Below, in pieces: positions 33,690-48,600 of a stretch of DNA of 64,000 nucleotides. The stretch is taken from IMG/VR virus record IMGVR_UViG_3300042293_000555, positions 21,046-85,045 of that record. One strand, 5' to 3'. The position numbers and the translations under genes were made by a program. The DNA comes from a virus. Each line of letters starts with the position of its first letter. The stretch's first letter is position 1. Under the pieces are notes generated by a model, which was given only the letters and a program-made list of their open reading frames with translations, ran no database searches and had not been told where the DNA came from.

Positions 33690-36600
33690 TTAAATACCAC
33701 ATTCATTTGTTTCTAATGTCCAAGGTTCCTCAGACAAAGATAATTCTTTTTCAGTAGCAGGAGAAAAAGTTTCTAAATCTAAATAGTCATCAGGATTAAA
33801 TACATCTTTAATGACAGTAAGTTTCTTCTTAGCTCTTGACAATGCTACATATAATGCCTGATTCTTAGACTTAGTAGAAGTACCATTTGATAAAATATCA
33901 TTCTTAAATACATAAACATTATTAAATTCAGAACCTTGAGCTTTGTGTGAAGTCAATGCATAACCATATTCAACAGATCTAAATGCTGTTTTATTTTTCT
34001 CATACATTGTTTTCTTAACTCTATCAGCTTCTCCTCTTGGTAATTTTGAATAATAGTTATACAATGATTTTTGAGCTGCTTGAAAAGCTTTAAAATCTAA
34101 TGATTCATCATTAACTCTAATGTTAAACTCCATTCCATCAGCAGACTTAATAGTAAGGTCATAAGCCATATATGTACTGTAAGACTCTTTGTTTGTTTTA
34201 GTATCATAGTAAGCTATAGCAATACCATTAGGTACTTCATTTACCTTAGTTACTTCAAAGTGTTGTCCATTATATACACCTATTTCTTCTCCAAACTGAT
34301 TCTTTAATTTCTCATCAGTAAATTGAGGAGATATCATTTCACCAACATTGAATTTACGTTTAGCACCCTGTTCACCAAACAACATTACTCTTGCCTTACC
34401 ATTCCAATATTTTCTGATTACATTAGAGAATGCTATAACCTTAGTTCCCCACTTATCTTTTTTCAAATCAGCCTCTATTGCTGCATCAATTTGATCACTA
34501 TCTTTAAATTGAACTTCATCACTATGCAACTTAGCTTCTTTACCTTCAAGTACATCCTTAACAATTGCATTACTTCTAACATTAGCTGCAACCATATTAG
34601 CTACTGTAAGTATCATTGAGTCTTTTTCTTGCCTCATTGATTTACTTAAGTGTGCAGTATAATTACCTGAATATGCAGTAAATGTAGGAGAATCTTGTCC
34701 TTCAAGTTTACTATATTTTTCTCTTATTGGTGGTAACTGTGCATTATCACCCATGAAGATAATCTTAGCATTAGGTGCAACAAGTTTTTGAACTTTAGAT
34801 AAATGTGCTAAAAACTCTTCATCAATCATAGAACATTCATCTATGATAATTAATTGTGCTCCACTCAATGGTGACTTACTTACATCAAAATATTTATCAA
34901 TCATAAATGTACCTGATGCATCATCTAATTTTAATCCAATCATTGAAGCTATTGTAGAAATAGTTGCTCTACTACCTATTGATTTCTTAAGAACTTCTTT
35001 TGCATTATGTCCAATAGCACCACCTACTACTTTTAATCCTGGATTATTACTCAATAACTTTTTCATGATAGTGGTTTTACCTGTACCACCACCACCTGTT
35101 AATACATAAGTTTTTGCTGATTTATCTTTAAGAAAATTATTCATTGAATCCAAAGCATTACTTTGTTCTTCATTGGCAAATACCTTTGGAAATAATTCAT
35201 AAGCTGTAAATGCACCTGATTCTTCAACTTCATTATTCAAATCAGTATCCTTATCATCAGACAAATCAACTTTCTTTTGAGTAAGGATTACAGGTGGAGT
35301 ATAATCTTTAAGTTTTTCAGCAAGTTCTGTTGGAGATTTTGTATCAAACTTAGCAAGCATAGCTTCAAACTTATCAATATTTTTATTGATAAAGTCAATT
35401 TCTTCAGGCACTGCAACAGCACCTGCTTCTTTAAAGTAGCTCTGAACAAATGGATAATTGTTGTAGTCTTCCAAATTAACATCTTTAATTAACTTTGACC
35501 ATTCTTCATAGTCATTGATAATCATATCATCAATGTTTAATACTAAGTCTTTAGCTTCAACCATAAAGTTGATTTCTTCTATATCAGCATTCTTCTTAGC
35601 TTCATTTGTTTTTTCAAATGACTTAACAATTTCTGCAAATCTAATCTTTGCTTCTTCCATTGTTGGGGCAACATCAATGAGTGAACCATCATCTGCTAAA
35701 ATCTCATATTCATTATCTTCATTTAAGAAAATACTAAACTTAGAAGTATCCCATACTGTAGTATCAATATCTATTTCTGCTGCTTCAACATCAGCTTTAG
35801 CATCCTTCATTACATTGAAAATCTCTTTAATAGCATTAGCAGTAATACTACCTTCACCAACTGCAATACCTAAATCACTAAACATTTGTTTAATGAAATC
35901 AAAGAACTTATCTACCAAATTCTTATTACCTGCACCATAATCTATTGCTGCCATTTCTGTCTGAAACTCAGGTTCAGTCATCATCATTTCTACAAACTCC
36001 AAGATGTCAGTAACTCCATAAAGTACTTTTGCTTCAAATTGTTTTAATAATATATTTTCATCCTTTTTAGCAGCTTCAATTTCAGTAGCTGTTTTTATAC
36101 TCTTCTGTTTTTTAATTTTCTCCATTACAGTATTGATACCATCAACACCATACTTTTTTTCTAACCCTAACCTTGCAGCTTTATAGATTTTTAATAAATC
36201 TGTAATGTGCTGTGGTATTTCACCAAGAGAATTGTTGAGAGTACCATCAGGATTAAGATACTTAAGTAGTTGATTATCAGTAATAGAGTGAACAGTTTCT
36301 TTAAGGAATACTCTAATCAGTTCATTTTTATCAGCTTGAGCAGTTCTTGGTGGTATAGTAATAGTGTTAGTGCCAGGATTATATTTACCCTTAGCAATAG
36401 TTTCACTTACTACAATCTTAGTTTCATTATTTACAAATGGTAAAATTGCTTGAGCAAGTTTCTTTAAGTCAGGACTAATAGATTTATCAGCAATCATATT
36501 CTTAATAACAGTACTGATATTGTCTATACCTAACCCAAATCTTTCTTTACTCACCATATTAGTAGCTTCTCCTGCTACAGGTAATGGTGTTTTAGGAGCT

Positions 36601-39600
36601 TTAACCTTTGTTTTCTTACGTGTAGTAATTAAAGATTTAACTGCCCTTGCTGATGCATCATATTCACTCATACCATTTATACCTGCAACTATAATCTTAT
36701 GATACTCTGTACCATGCAATCCCCATAAATGATTTTCACCATTAACCCTTAACACTATAAATGGTGGTGTTACTTCAGCAGTAGCTTTAAGGTCAGCAAA
36801 AGTAAACTTATCTTTCTTAATCAATTTTAACTTTTGTTCTTCATCAAGATTAACTAAGTTATCAAGTTTAGGAAGAATATTAGTATTATTTTGTGCAAAT
36901 TGTACAGCAAATCTACTTGGTACATAGTTTTCACTTCCAACTTCTTCAGATGTAATACCAAACTTAGCTGCTGCATCACCATTAAGATCAAGAGAAGCTA
37001 ATGCATCAGAGAATCCCATTCTTTTTAAATAATCTATAGGAATGAACTTAGCAAATTGAATTACTTCCTGTACACCACCTTCAAGAATAGCATAGTTAAT
37101 CATGTCTTGAGCTAACATCCTTGTATTATAAGTTTCACCATTAAATGATGGCAAGGATATTTTAGATTCCATTAACTGAAGTAATGCATTAGTCATATAA
37201 CTTTCATCAAAGTTAGCTGCTGCTGCATTATTAAATTTAATCAATGAAGGTTTACCGGGTACAGTAGATGTTTCATATTCCATTACTTGGAACAATTTGT
37301 TATTTGCAAAGTAAGGTATTTTCATCAACTTCTGAACATAAGAAGCTAATGATACTTTGTTATCTTCTCTTGAATCAAAGAACAACCTATGTCTTTCTCC
37401 CTGTGCAGTATTGTTCTCAAACAGTGTTGATTCTGCTGCAACAGTATTCATAAATTTCTTTATCTCTTTGAGAATCAATTGTTTTCTTTCAATTTTCTTA
37501 GACTCACTTACTTCTCCTAAACTTAGAATTGAGAATATTTCTTTGTTTAATGCTGCTACTACTTTTGAATTATAAGGAAAATGTTTCTCCCACAATCCAT
37601 TAGCAAAACTTAAACCTGCAATAGCAATATGTCCACTGATAGTAGTAGGTTTAACCCAAACATTGTCACCTAAATTTACAAATTCTTCTTTAGTCAACAT
37701 CTCAGGTGTACGTGATGTAGTTGGAGATGCAATTTCACCAATCAATGCTCCTGCATTTTTAATTGACTTATTCTTGAACAAAGATTTTATAGACTCAAGT
37801 TTTTCCTGTACTTCAGGTAAAGATTTACCTAAACCTTTAGAATCTATATTGATAGATGTCTGTACTGATCTAAGTTTTAAACCATACTCTTGAAGTAGTT
37901 GAAATCTCTGTAATACTTCCTGTTGGAATAATGCTGAATGATTTGTAAGCTGACCAAGCATTGTTGCATTAGTTAATGCTTCACCATTACCTTCAACAGG
38001 TTTAGCAAGAGAGAAACCATACTTTTTAGCAAGAGCATTAAGTACTTTTATTTCTTTATCAGGATCATATTCTGCAAGATTAGATGAAGCATTATTCATC
38101 ATCTTTACATAATCTCTAACAATAGGTTGGGATAAGAATAAGAATTGAATAGAGTTACCATCTGCACCTTTATCAAATCCTAACAATGCCATAACCTTAG
38201 ATATATCTAATGTTATACCATTAATATTTACCTTACCCATTACCTGTTCTTTCTCATTATCTACTGCAATATTTTGAAGTTCCATCAGTACTTCAGCAAT
38301 AGGTCTTTGTAAACTACTATAATCTTCAAGAATTTTTGCAAAAGCAGGATTAATAGATGCCTGACCTTCTATAAAATCATCAGCAAAGTTTTCATTATCT
38401 TTTATCAAATCAGCAGCATCATCACCTTCTTTAGTATTCAATGCTTTCAACCTTGCAATAATAAATTCTACTTTACTGACTTTCAATGTTTTAGGTTCAC
38501 CTAATTTACCATGAGATGTAAGTTCACCAAAAGTAAGTTCTAAAGGTGTTTCTTCATCTGCCATCAATATAAGTTGATTACCATTAGCTTTAGCCTGCTC
38601 AAATAAAGAATGAGAAGTTACATCTAAAGAATAAGCACCTGTACCTACTTTACCTGATGCACCTAAAAACATTTTACCTTTCTGATACTCAGAGTTCAGT
38701 GGACTAAAATTAGTATCATCTTTTTCTCCTTCCAAAATATCATCAATCATTTGGGCCTGTTGTTTAGCAAAAGCAATTGACAACACACCATTGATTTTCT
38801 TTTGAACTTCTGCATTAGAAGAAGTAAAGATTGATTTATGAATTTTAATCAGTTCATTCTGAATAAGTTTTTCTTCTAACCTACTTACATTCTTAGAGTT
38901 TTTATTTAATGGAATAATAGTACCACTATCTAATGATGTAGTCCATAAGTTATAAGCAGTTTCTTTATCTACGTCAAAGTCAAGACCTTTTTGTTCAGTC
39001 ATGTTTGCAGGTAAAATCATCAAATCACCACTCTCTTCAGGAAGGAATCCAACAATTTCAAACTGTGATGCAGATACGTGACCTGAAGTAGGAATCCTAA
39101 AAGAAGTTATTGACATTAATTCTTCAGCAATCTTACCTTTCTTAAGTCTGAATCCTAAATTTGTTTCATCAACATACTTATATCCTTTACCAGATGGATC
39201 TTTTTCCATCAGATTAATGAGATTACCTTCACTATCTCTAAACTTAGCAGGCACAAGTACTTGAGCTGAAATAAAGTTACCTTTGTCATCAAAGGTTGCA
39301 GGTTTTAAACTACCACTCCATTTATCAGTCCATACAATTCTATTTTCTTTAACATCATCAAGATTGTATTTAAACTTATAACCTTCTTCACTACCTGCTA
39401 CAAATGAGTTTCCAGGAAACTTCATCTTAACAATTCTACTTTGAACAATAGATACTAACAGTGATTCAAATCTATTAGAGTTAGCAGACATCCAAATAGG
39501 CATCTCAAATTTAAAGTCAGTAACCTTACCATCTTCATCATAGATATAAGATATTTGTAAAGCATCAATGTCTTGTTTACCATAACCTTTATCAATAGCT

Positions 39601-42600
39601 TCCTGTACTAAAAGTTTCTGTACTTTAACAGCAGTTGCTACAACATCAGTAGGTTTAAAAGTAACAGGGTCAACTCCCAACTCTTCACAAAGTTGTGTTT
39701 GTTTAAGTTTTACCAAATCTGCAAACAGATTAGTAAATTGTTCCTGTAACTGTTTACCTGAATAAGTTTGACCATTTAACTTAAATCCTTCAATATCCAT
39801 AATACCATTACCAAATAATACTTTGGTAAGCTGAGTACCCATACTTACAGTATCTTCTTTTCTTTTGAAAGATTTAAAAGGTACATCTAACTGAATCTTA
39901 AAGTCTTTTCTATTAAGTGTAAGAGATGATTCAAGAATTTTATCTACATCAAATTCAAGTTCATCTTTCTTACCTTCTTTTGGTTTCTTATGTTCAATAG
40001 CAGTGCCATCAGGATTAAATACTTTTAATGCATTGTTGTTTGCACCAACTTTATTACCTGATTCATAAGATGCTCTTACATGTTTACCAGTCTTCTTTTC
40101 TACTGCTTCCAAAGTTTCTCTGATAACATCCAACTCCATACCTTTAGTAAGTTGTGGAATAAGTGGATAAGATGATGTCTTAATATACATCATTCTCATT
40201 ACATCTTGTTCAGCATCATATATTTGACCTGTATATACAGGTTTAATAGGTTGTAATACTTTCTTTACTACTGCTCTTTGAGCTTCAGTCATATCTTCTA
40301 ATGGTGTACCATCAGCAAATAATTTCTTAGCTACCGCTATTTCCTGTGGAGTAATATTGATTGCAGCATCAGCTACCCTACCCATATTTTCTAATATGTG
40401 TAAGTGTTCCTGCCAGGTAGTATACTCCTGTGCATTAGTAGCTTCCATATAAAAGTAATTGTTTGACTTAGGATACTTAGCATTAAAGAACTTAATAGCT
40501 GATGCTTTAGCTGCTTTTAACTTTTGAGTTTCTAATTCATCTTTACCTTTTACAGGCATAGCCATAATCTTGTTATACTCTTCTCTGTCAAATGCTTTAT
40601 TATCCAACAACTTAGTTAAGAACTCAATGTTGTCAGCTATCTTATATCTGTCATCTAAGAATATTTGAATATACTGCTCATTCTCAGACTTATTAATTTT
40701 AGAACCTGGAGCTATCATTGCAGCTAATCTCTTACCTACATTTACAAAGGTTTCTTTAACCTGAGTCATTGCAGGATCATTTGGATTAGCTTTATAGTAT
40801 ACAGCAGGGTCACCAATAACTGTCATAAACATATTGGCATTAGCTATAATCTGATTAATCTCAAAGTCAAAAGCTGCAATTAGAGTATTGGAAATCTTTG
40901 AATCTTTGTCCTTAGCTTTTTTAATCTTCTCTAAATATTCTTTTTCAACAAAATCCAATTCTCCAAACTCATTCAATATTCCACCTTCTTTCCAATTATC
41001 CAATTTCTCATTAACTGATGACTGTACAAATGATTGAATAGCAGGAAGTATTTGAGATTTATAAGCATCAAGGTCTTTGAGAGTAGTGCTACTGTTATTG
41101 ATAAATTCTCTAAGGTTTACTTTTTTACCATTAGTAAGAGTAATCTCTAAATCATTTAACTTAGGTAAAAAGAATAACATACCAGCACCATTATCATAAC
41201 TCTTGATATTGGTTTTCTTATTCTTCTCTTTATAAGCAAACATTCTTGTAATTTCAGGTAGAGCAATTTGCTCATACAACAGTTCCAAGATATCTTCATG
41301 TACTCCTACATTTCCTTCACCATCAACATTATAGAAATTAGAATTAGTTAAATCAAAAGCAGGTGCTTTAACAACAACCATTGTTGACTTATCTGACATT
41401 GTTGGGAAAAAGAATCTTGATACTCTTAAAGGAATAGCTAATAACTTTTTACCTGTACTGTAAGTCTTAGTTGTTGAACCCTGTTTCATATCTTGAAACA
41501 TAGTAATCTTAGTAGCTTCATGGTCAGTATCACTTAATGTTGTGATATCATTATCCTTATAACTCTTCTTACCTTTTTCAGTAATAGCTGTCAGACCCAA
41601 GTGAGATATACCAAACTTAGAACCTAAACCAAAATCACCATTTGGATCCATCAAACTTAACCAAAGAGATTGTTTTGAAAAAGACAATGATTGAAGTTGT
41701 GTAAGGATGTCATCAGTTATCTTCTTTCTTTCTTGAGGTGATTTACTGGAAGCATCCTTCAACTCATTGAATCTGTCAGTAACATATTTCAATGCAGTAA
41801 ATCCATAAATAGATTTTTTACCATCTCTAAATGAATTAGTTACAATGTTTTTAGAATACTTTGACTGAAGATATGCAAGTGTTGATCTGATTGCACCATC
41901 ATCTAAAGGATTACCTGTAAGGTTAGTTTCTGATGTAAGGTCAGTTTCAACATTTCCATTTTTTACTCCCTGACACCAAGCTGCAAGTTTACCAATTGCA
42001 CCTTTAGTATTATCACTCTTCATAAAGAATCCTGTAGCTGTCAATAACTCACCATCACTAAATATTTTATTAGTAAAGATTTGTTCTATTGCTGCATCAG
42101 CTAATTCAATACCAAAATAAGATAACCATATTTGTACTTCACTAACAGCTTCTGCTCTCTCTTCTTTAGTCAACTTCATGTAACCCTTAACTGCTCTTCC
42201 TACAACGTGTTCTTGAAATGGTACAATAGTAAGAACACTTTCACCCTTTTCATTCTTATTAAGGGTTACACTATAAGGTGAACCATTCATTGTCATCTTC
42301 TTAGTGGTATCAAGTTTGTTACCTATCTGAGCTAAGAACTTACTGTGAGCAGGATTATTAGGATTAAGTGTAACTGTACCTGATTTACCTACACCAAGTT
42401 TACTTTTTACAATTTCAACTAATGGTTTATTATCTACATTTGCTAAATCTTTTGGACCTGCAAACCAAGAGTCATACTCTTCTAACAAATTATTTGCAAC
42501 ACCTGTATCAACAATGTATTCTCCATCTTCTTCAGTGATAAGTGGATTACTTACTGCAAATAAATTATTATTCCAAGTAGATGCAATCTTCTTAACAATA

Positions 42601-45600
42601 GCTGATTGATTGGTATCTGTTACCCTAAGTGTATACTTACCTGTATTAAGGTCAAAAGAATACATGGCAAACTCCATCTTCAAAGAGTGAGTGCCCATCT
42701 TATTTGCAAATGAATTTTGAATCTGTTTATCAGCAGCTCTTAATTTTACAATAGCTTCTTTTAACCAAGGATGTGTATCAATGTACAAATCTTCAAGTAT
42801 CTTCATCTGTATATCAAAGTCTACAGGTTGATCAGCAAGAAATGCTTGTATAGTATTGAATACAGTATCAAAGTCTACAAAGGTTGTTACACCAAATGCA
42901 CCTAATACAGGTAATCCTGTTTTACTATTAATGTTGGTAATCTTTGCTAAGAATAATCTAAGTTCAGATGTAATACTATTTTTACCATTCTTTTCTAATG
43001 ATGTCTGAGAATAATTATCTTCTCTTTCAGACATTGCTTCATCTTCACCATACTCATCTAATTCTTCAGACTCTTCTTTGTCAGGATTCTCATTCATTAA
43101 ATCCTTAGCTTCTATTGTAATTTCTTCTTCACCCTGTTCATTCTTAGTTGTCTTAGCTTTAATACCTGCAAACTTGTACAACTTATTAAATGCTTCATCA
43201 ACAATTGTATCTAAGTTCTTTTCAACAATTTTAAATTTATCTAATGCCACTTCATATTTGAGTACAAGTTCTTTTATCTTAGCATCATTTTCATAATTAG
43301 GTACTAACTTTAATGAAGCTAATGTATCAGTTAAATTTTTCTTATTATCTGACATTAAACTCATCAACTCTTTTTTAGCATTTACAGCAAGTTCTCCCTT
43401 GTTTAGTTTAGTAGAATTATCTAATTTAAAGTTGTCTGATAACTGATTAAATAAGAAGTCTATAAGTTGAGCTTGGTGTACCTGACTCAACCCTTCAATT
43501 TTAAATATTTGTTTCAAAAGTTCTTTAGCATCTTCATCTGCCATTTCAGCAGGTGAAAATGATTCTCTATCAACATCAGGTATCTCATCACTAAAATATT
43601 CATTGACCCACTTAATCTGATTTTCAGCTACTTTAATCAGGTGATTAATTTCATTGGCATCACCTTCACTTACTTTATCATCATTAGGTTCTAAGTGACT
43701 TACAATTTCTTTAGACTGATTAGTGTTTTCTGCAATAGCCTGTTTAGCATCTTCAAGTTTTTCTTCAGCAGTTTCACCAATGAAGTTGTAGTCTTCAATA
43801 GTACCTAATGCAGCATCTAATTCTTCATCAGTTAATACATCAGTTATATAAGTAGCTTTCTGTTTAACTATAGGTGCTGCTTTTTTAACAACTTCATTTG
43901 TTGTCTTTCTACTTACAGGTGCTTCATCTGTTGGAGCATAAGTATATACAGGTTGCATTCTTGTTACATACATAGGTTCTTCTTGAGTACCTACATTGTA
44001 ACTACCTATATTAGTTTCAAGATGATCTTTTACATACTCTTCATAAGTATCTGAAGATTGTTCAAAAACTATTTCACCATTTTGATTTTCATAAGCTTTA
44101 ATTACAGGAAGTGCTGATTTAAATGTTGGATTAAATAAAAGGTCAGGATGATTAAAGAACTCTTTAAGTAACTTTACCTTTTCATCAGTTTCAGCATTAT
44201 CCATAAATGTTTCAGCATCTAATATAACAGGTGCATCCATACCCGGAAACCAAAAAACAACATTTCTGCTTTCAGTATAAATATAAGGAAGTAGTTTTGT
44301 ACCACTTGTTTCCCAAGATTTTAATTTAATGTTATGTACCTTTTGTGCATCTTCCTGAATATTACCTGTTGTATTTATTTTTTCAGATTTAACTATTACA
44401 TTTTGACTCAATATTCCATCAAGAATTTTTATTTGATCTATTTCACCAAATGCTGTAGCAAAATGTTTTTTAGCAATTAGATAAGGTGTATATTTATTAT
44501 TTTTATGTTTATAATATTGTTTACCAACCAAATATGTAATAACACTTTGAAATAATGTTTCTGATTGGGTTGATGTAAGTTTTCTTGAAAAAGTAGGAAA
44601 TACCATATAAGTTGGTTCACCATTTTCATCAGTTCCCCATCTTCTTATATCTAAAGGTTGATAAAATAATTTCTTTTTTTCAATAGTTTCTTTATTTACA
44701 ATCTTACCTTCAAAAGGTTTACCATTAAACATTATCTTACCATGCTTATCCATTACTCCAATTTGAGATTGTGGACTTGCTTCACTAATTGATTTTTCTT
44801 TATCCAATTTCATTGGACTAAATGTACCACTCTCTTTCTTAGTAATTACAATGTTAAATGGTTTACCATTAGCTTTAGCATTAAGGGCAGCTCTTCTTAT
44901 CTTTCTTACTTTAGCAATTGCTTCAGCTCTCTGTCCTTCAAACTTATCCTGATACCACATTACATCATGTACAAATGCAACATAGTCACCATCCTCATCT
45001 TTAATAAGCATAGGAAGGTTATCTTCATATTCCTGAGTGGACATGAAGTTAGGATTCTCATCAAGTTTTCTTTTTAAATAACTCTTATATGTTTCTGTTT
45101 TTCTTTTACCTTTTTCATCTTTTAATACTGTACCATAAGCAGGATTTAAAGGATCTTCTTCTCTAACAGGAACTTGTAATTTATCTAACTCAGCACCTTC
45201 TAAAATTACAACCTCTAATACTGTACCTGGATTATATTGATCAGGATGCAGTAACTTTAAAGGTTTGGTAAGATTACCTTCATTAAGTCCTTCTTCACCA
45301 TACTCATATCCAATATCTACTAATGTTTCTCCATCTTCTTCAAATACAGTTGTTGTTGGAATAGCTTCTCTTGAAGCATATCCAAAAGTAGAATCTACAT
45401 TTTCCAACTCTACAGTTACTGTAGATGTAGTACTCTTAGGTAGATTAATAACTCTACCATCATCATTTAATTCTAATTTTTTTTCAGGTTCTAATTGTTC
45501 AGCAGTTTCTTCTAATACTTTTTCAGCAGCTTTTTCATCAGTGTGTTTTACTTCTTCTTCCAATAAACCTAACAGTTCATCAGCAAGAGATGCTTTAGAT

Positions 45601-48600
45601 TTAGCAAACAATTTATTGTAAATTGCTTCATAGTGTGAAAGTGGTATTTGTGGTAAATCTTTATTAGCTCTCCATCCTTCTTTCAAAAGATTAAATGCTT
45701 TTTGAGCACCTGCTACACTACCACTATTGTGAAAAATAAAATCTCTCAAGAACTGTTCAAATGAAGGTACTTCTCCACCTTCACCCATCATACTATTTAC
45801 ATAGTCCATTACTATCCCAGCAGCTTTTTCCTTTGCTTCTTTAGATAATTCTTTCTCTTCATAAGGAGAAAAAGATTCTCTGTCAAAGTCTTCTTCAGCA
45901 GGTGAGAAACTTTCAGCTACAATTTTCTCTATAACAACTCTATTAGGATCTCTTGAATCAACTGATACTTTAAAGTTAGGTGCAAGACCATTTTTAATAG
46001 CTTCACGTAATTCTTCTACTGCTGCTTTTAATTTATCTAAAAGATCAGGATCTAATTTAGAACTGTCTAATGGAAGTATCAATATCTTTTTTCCACCTGC
46101 ATCAATGAACTTTGTTGAGTTCATAATCTTTAACAGGGTTTCAGAAAATACTGGTGTATTAGAAACTCTGGTATACTTATCATTTTCAAAACTCAATTTT
46201 CCATCAGCCACTAATGATTGCAATAACAATTCTGCATTAGCTTTACCTAATACTCTAATTATTGGTGCAACAGCTATTTCACCCTTAGCACTTTTTATAC
46301 TGTTAACAATTGATAATACCTTAGCTCTAATTGCAGGGGGAAAGTTAGAGAATAATTTATTCAACTCATTATCAGTGGGTACATCACCCAATGCTTCATG
46401 TAAAGCAGCTAATTCTGCTGCAAGTTTTTTTCTTTCCTCATCTTCATCTATTTCTGCTTCATCATCAAGTTTACCATTCTTCTTAAGAATATCAACTGCT
46501 TTCTTAACTTCATCAGGATATTTCTGTACAAATTCTTTTTCAGCATCAGACAATGGTTCATTCTTAGCAAACTTAACTGCTACATTTGCCAACATCTTTT
46601 TATCTATAGGTGGAAGTTTCTTTTTTTCTTCTTCTTCCTTCTTTAAAGCTTCTTTTATCTTATCATCATTCTTCTTTGCAAGTACAGCTTTTTCAATATT
46701 ATTAAGTACTTCAAATTGTTCTCTAATACTACTTGCTTGTTCATCAAGAATCTTACCTTTATATTTAGCTAACTTTTTATCAATAGCTTCCATATAGGCA
46801 TCAGTACCTTTTAAATCTTCTAACCCACTATCTTTTTCTACATCTGTAAGTAATTTGTTTTGAGCTTTCAATGATCTTTGATAAGCTGGATCAGTTATTT
46901 TATTAAACTGTTTGTTATTTTCATCAATGATTTTAGTAATCTCTTTCTTTTTTTCCTGTAACTCAACAAGTTCTCTTGCATCTTTTATCTTCATTGCATC
47001 TTTAGAGAACTTCTCTTGGATACCAGCCTTCTGTGATTCATGTGGGTCAATAGCATTTGCATAAGTATTTTCCAACAAATTATCAATGTTGTATCCAACT
47101 TCTACCCCAACTTTACCTGTAGGAACATTGCTGAATCCAACTACCCCATCAGTACTACCATCACTTGATTCATAAATATCAATTTCACCACGTAAACTAA
47201 GATCATTATTTCTTAGAGCAGAAGTAATAGCAGTTTCTGCTTTACCCTTTTGTTCTCTAATTTCAGTATCAATAGTTTCATTAAGTTTATTTAAAGTATA
47301 ATTGTTAGCTCTATTGTTATATACTTCTGAAGAGTTTCCATACTTTGTCATAGACTCCTGAAATACTTTTTCAAGGTCTTTAATCATTGTTACTCCTTCT
47401 TTAGCTCTTTCTCTTATTTCTTTATCTACTTTTGTATCATTAGCTATTTTTTCATAATTTGTGATAAGAGATTCAGTAGTACCTGATTTAAAAGCTATCA
47501 TTGCCTGAACACTTAATATTTTATCACCAACAGCTTTAGCTTCTTCTTTCTTACCTGCTTTTACTAATTTTTCCTGATGTTTTTGTAATTCTAAAACTTC
47601 TTTGTTAGATTTATTTAATGTTGTTAAACTTTCAATTAATCCCATGTTGTTTCCAACATTACCAATTGAATCCCACTTTTTAATCATCTCCTGTTGTTCA
47701 ACATATCTTTCAGCTTTTGTTTTACCTCCCCATCTTTCTTGTGGGCCACCATCACGAGATTGCATATAACCTGTAGTTCCTGCTGACCCTGCTGCTGCCC
47801 AAAAAGCAGTTTCAAAGGTTTGCCAACCTTTCCACTTTTGTTCACCATTGATTTCTTCATAACCAAAAAAGTTATTAAAAGCATCTGTAAAACCATACCC
47901 TTTATCAGTAAATGGAATAATTGAAGATTTATTACCTACACCATATTGATAACCAATATCCCCACCTAATCCTTCTATTAAAGTTTCTTCAACAACTTCT
48001 TGACCCATTTCAGATAAAATTTCTTTACCTGACCATTTTGAACCACTCTTAAGTAATTCTTGAGATAAATAATGTCCTCTTGTAAACAAACCTGCTGTAG
48101 CTAAGTTTAATGCCATAATAGGTACATAGTTTACACCTGCTGTAATTGCAGCACCTTTTTTAGCATTAGCTTTAGCAATCTTATCTACATCAGGATTATC
48201 TAATCCAAATTGTTTAATTGCTGCCTTTTCTGCTTTCCTTGCTGCCCATGCTGCATCTTGTGAATTTGCTCCTGATTCTATAGCATTATCATAAGCTTCT
48301 TGAAAAGCTGTTTGTTTATAACTTTTAAATTCAGGAGAAAGGTCATTCATTACTTCATCATAAACCTTATCATAAGTTTCATTAGCAGCTAAGTATCCTG
48401 CTGTAGATGTAAGAAAATGAGCAGTAGCAACTTTAGCTGCCAGTTGTGGTACTTTTAATGCACTTAATACACCACCTGAAGCTATACCTTGTACAATAAA
48501 TGGAACTATTCCACCTACTACAGAACTACCTTGATTAACTATATATTCTGTCCAACCACCATCTATAGCATTCCATTCATCACTATTTCTTGTTTGGAAA

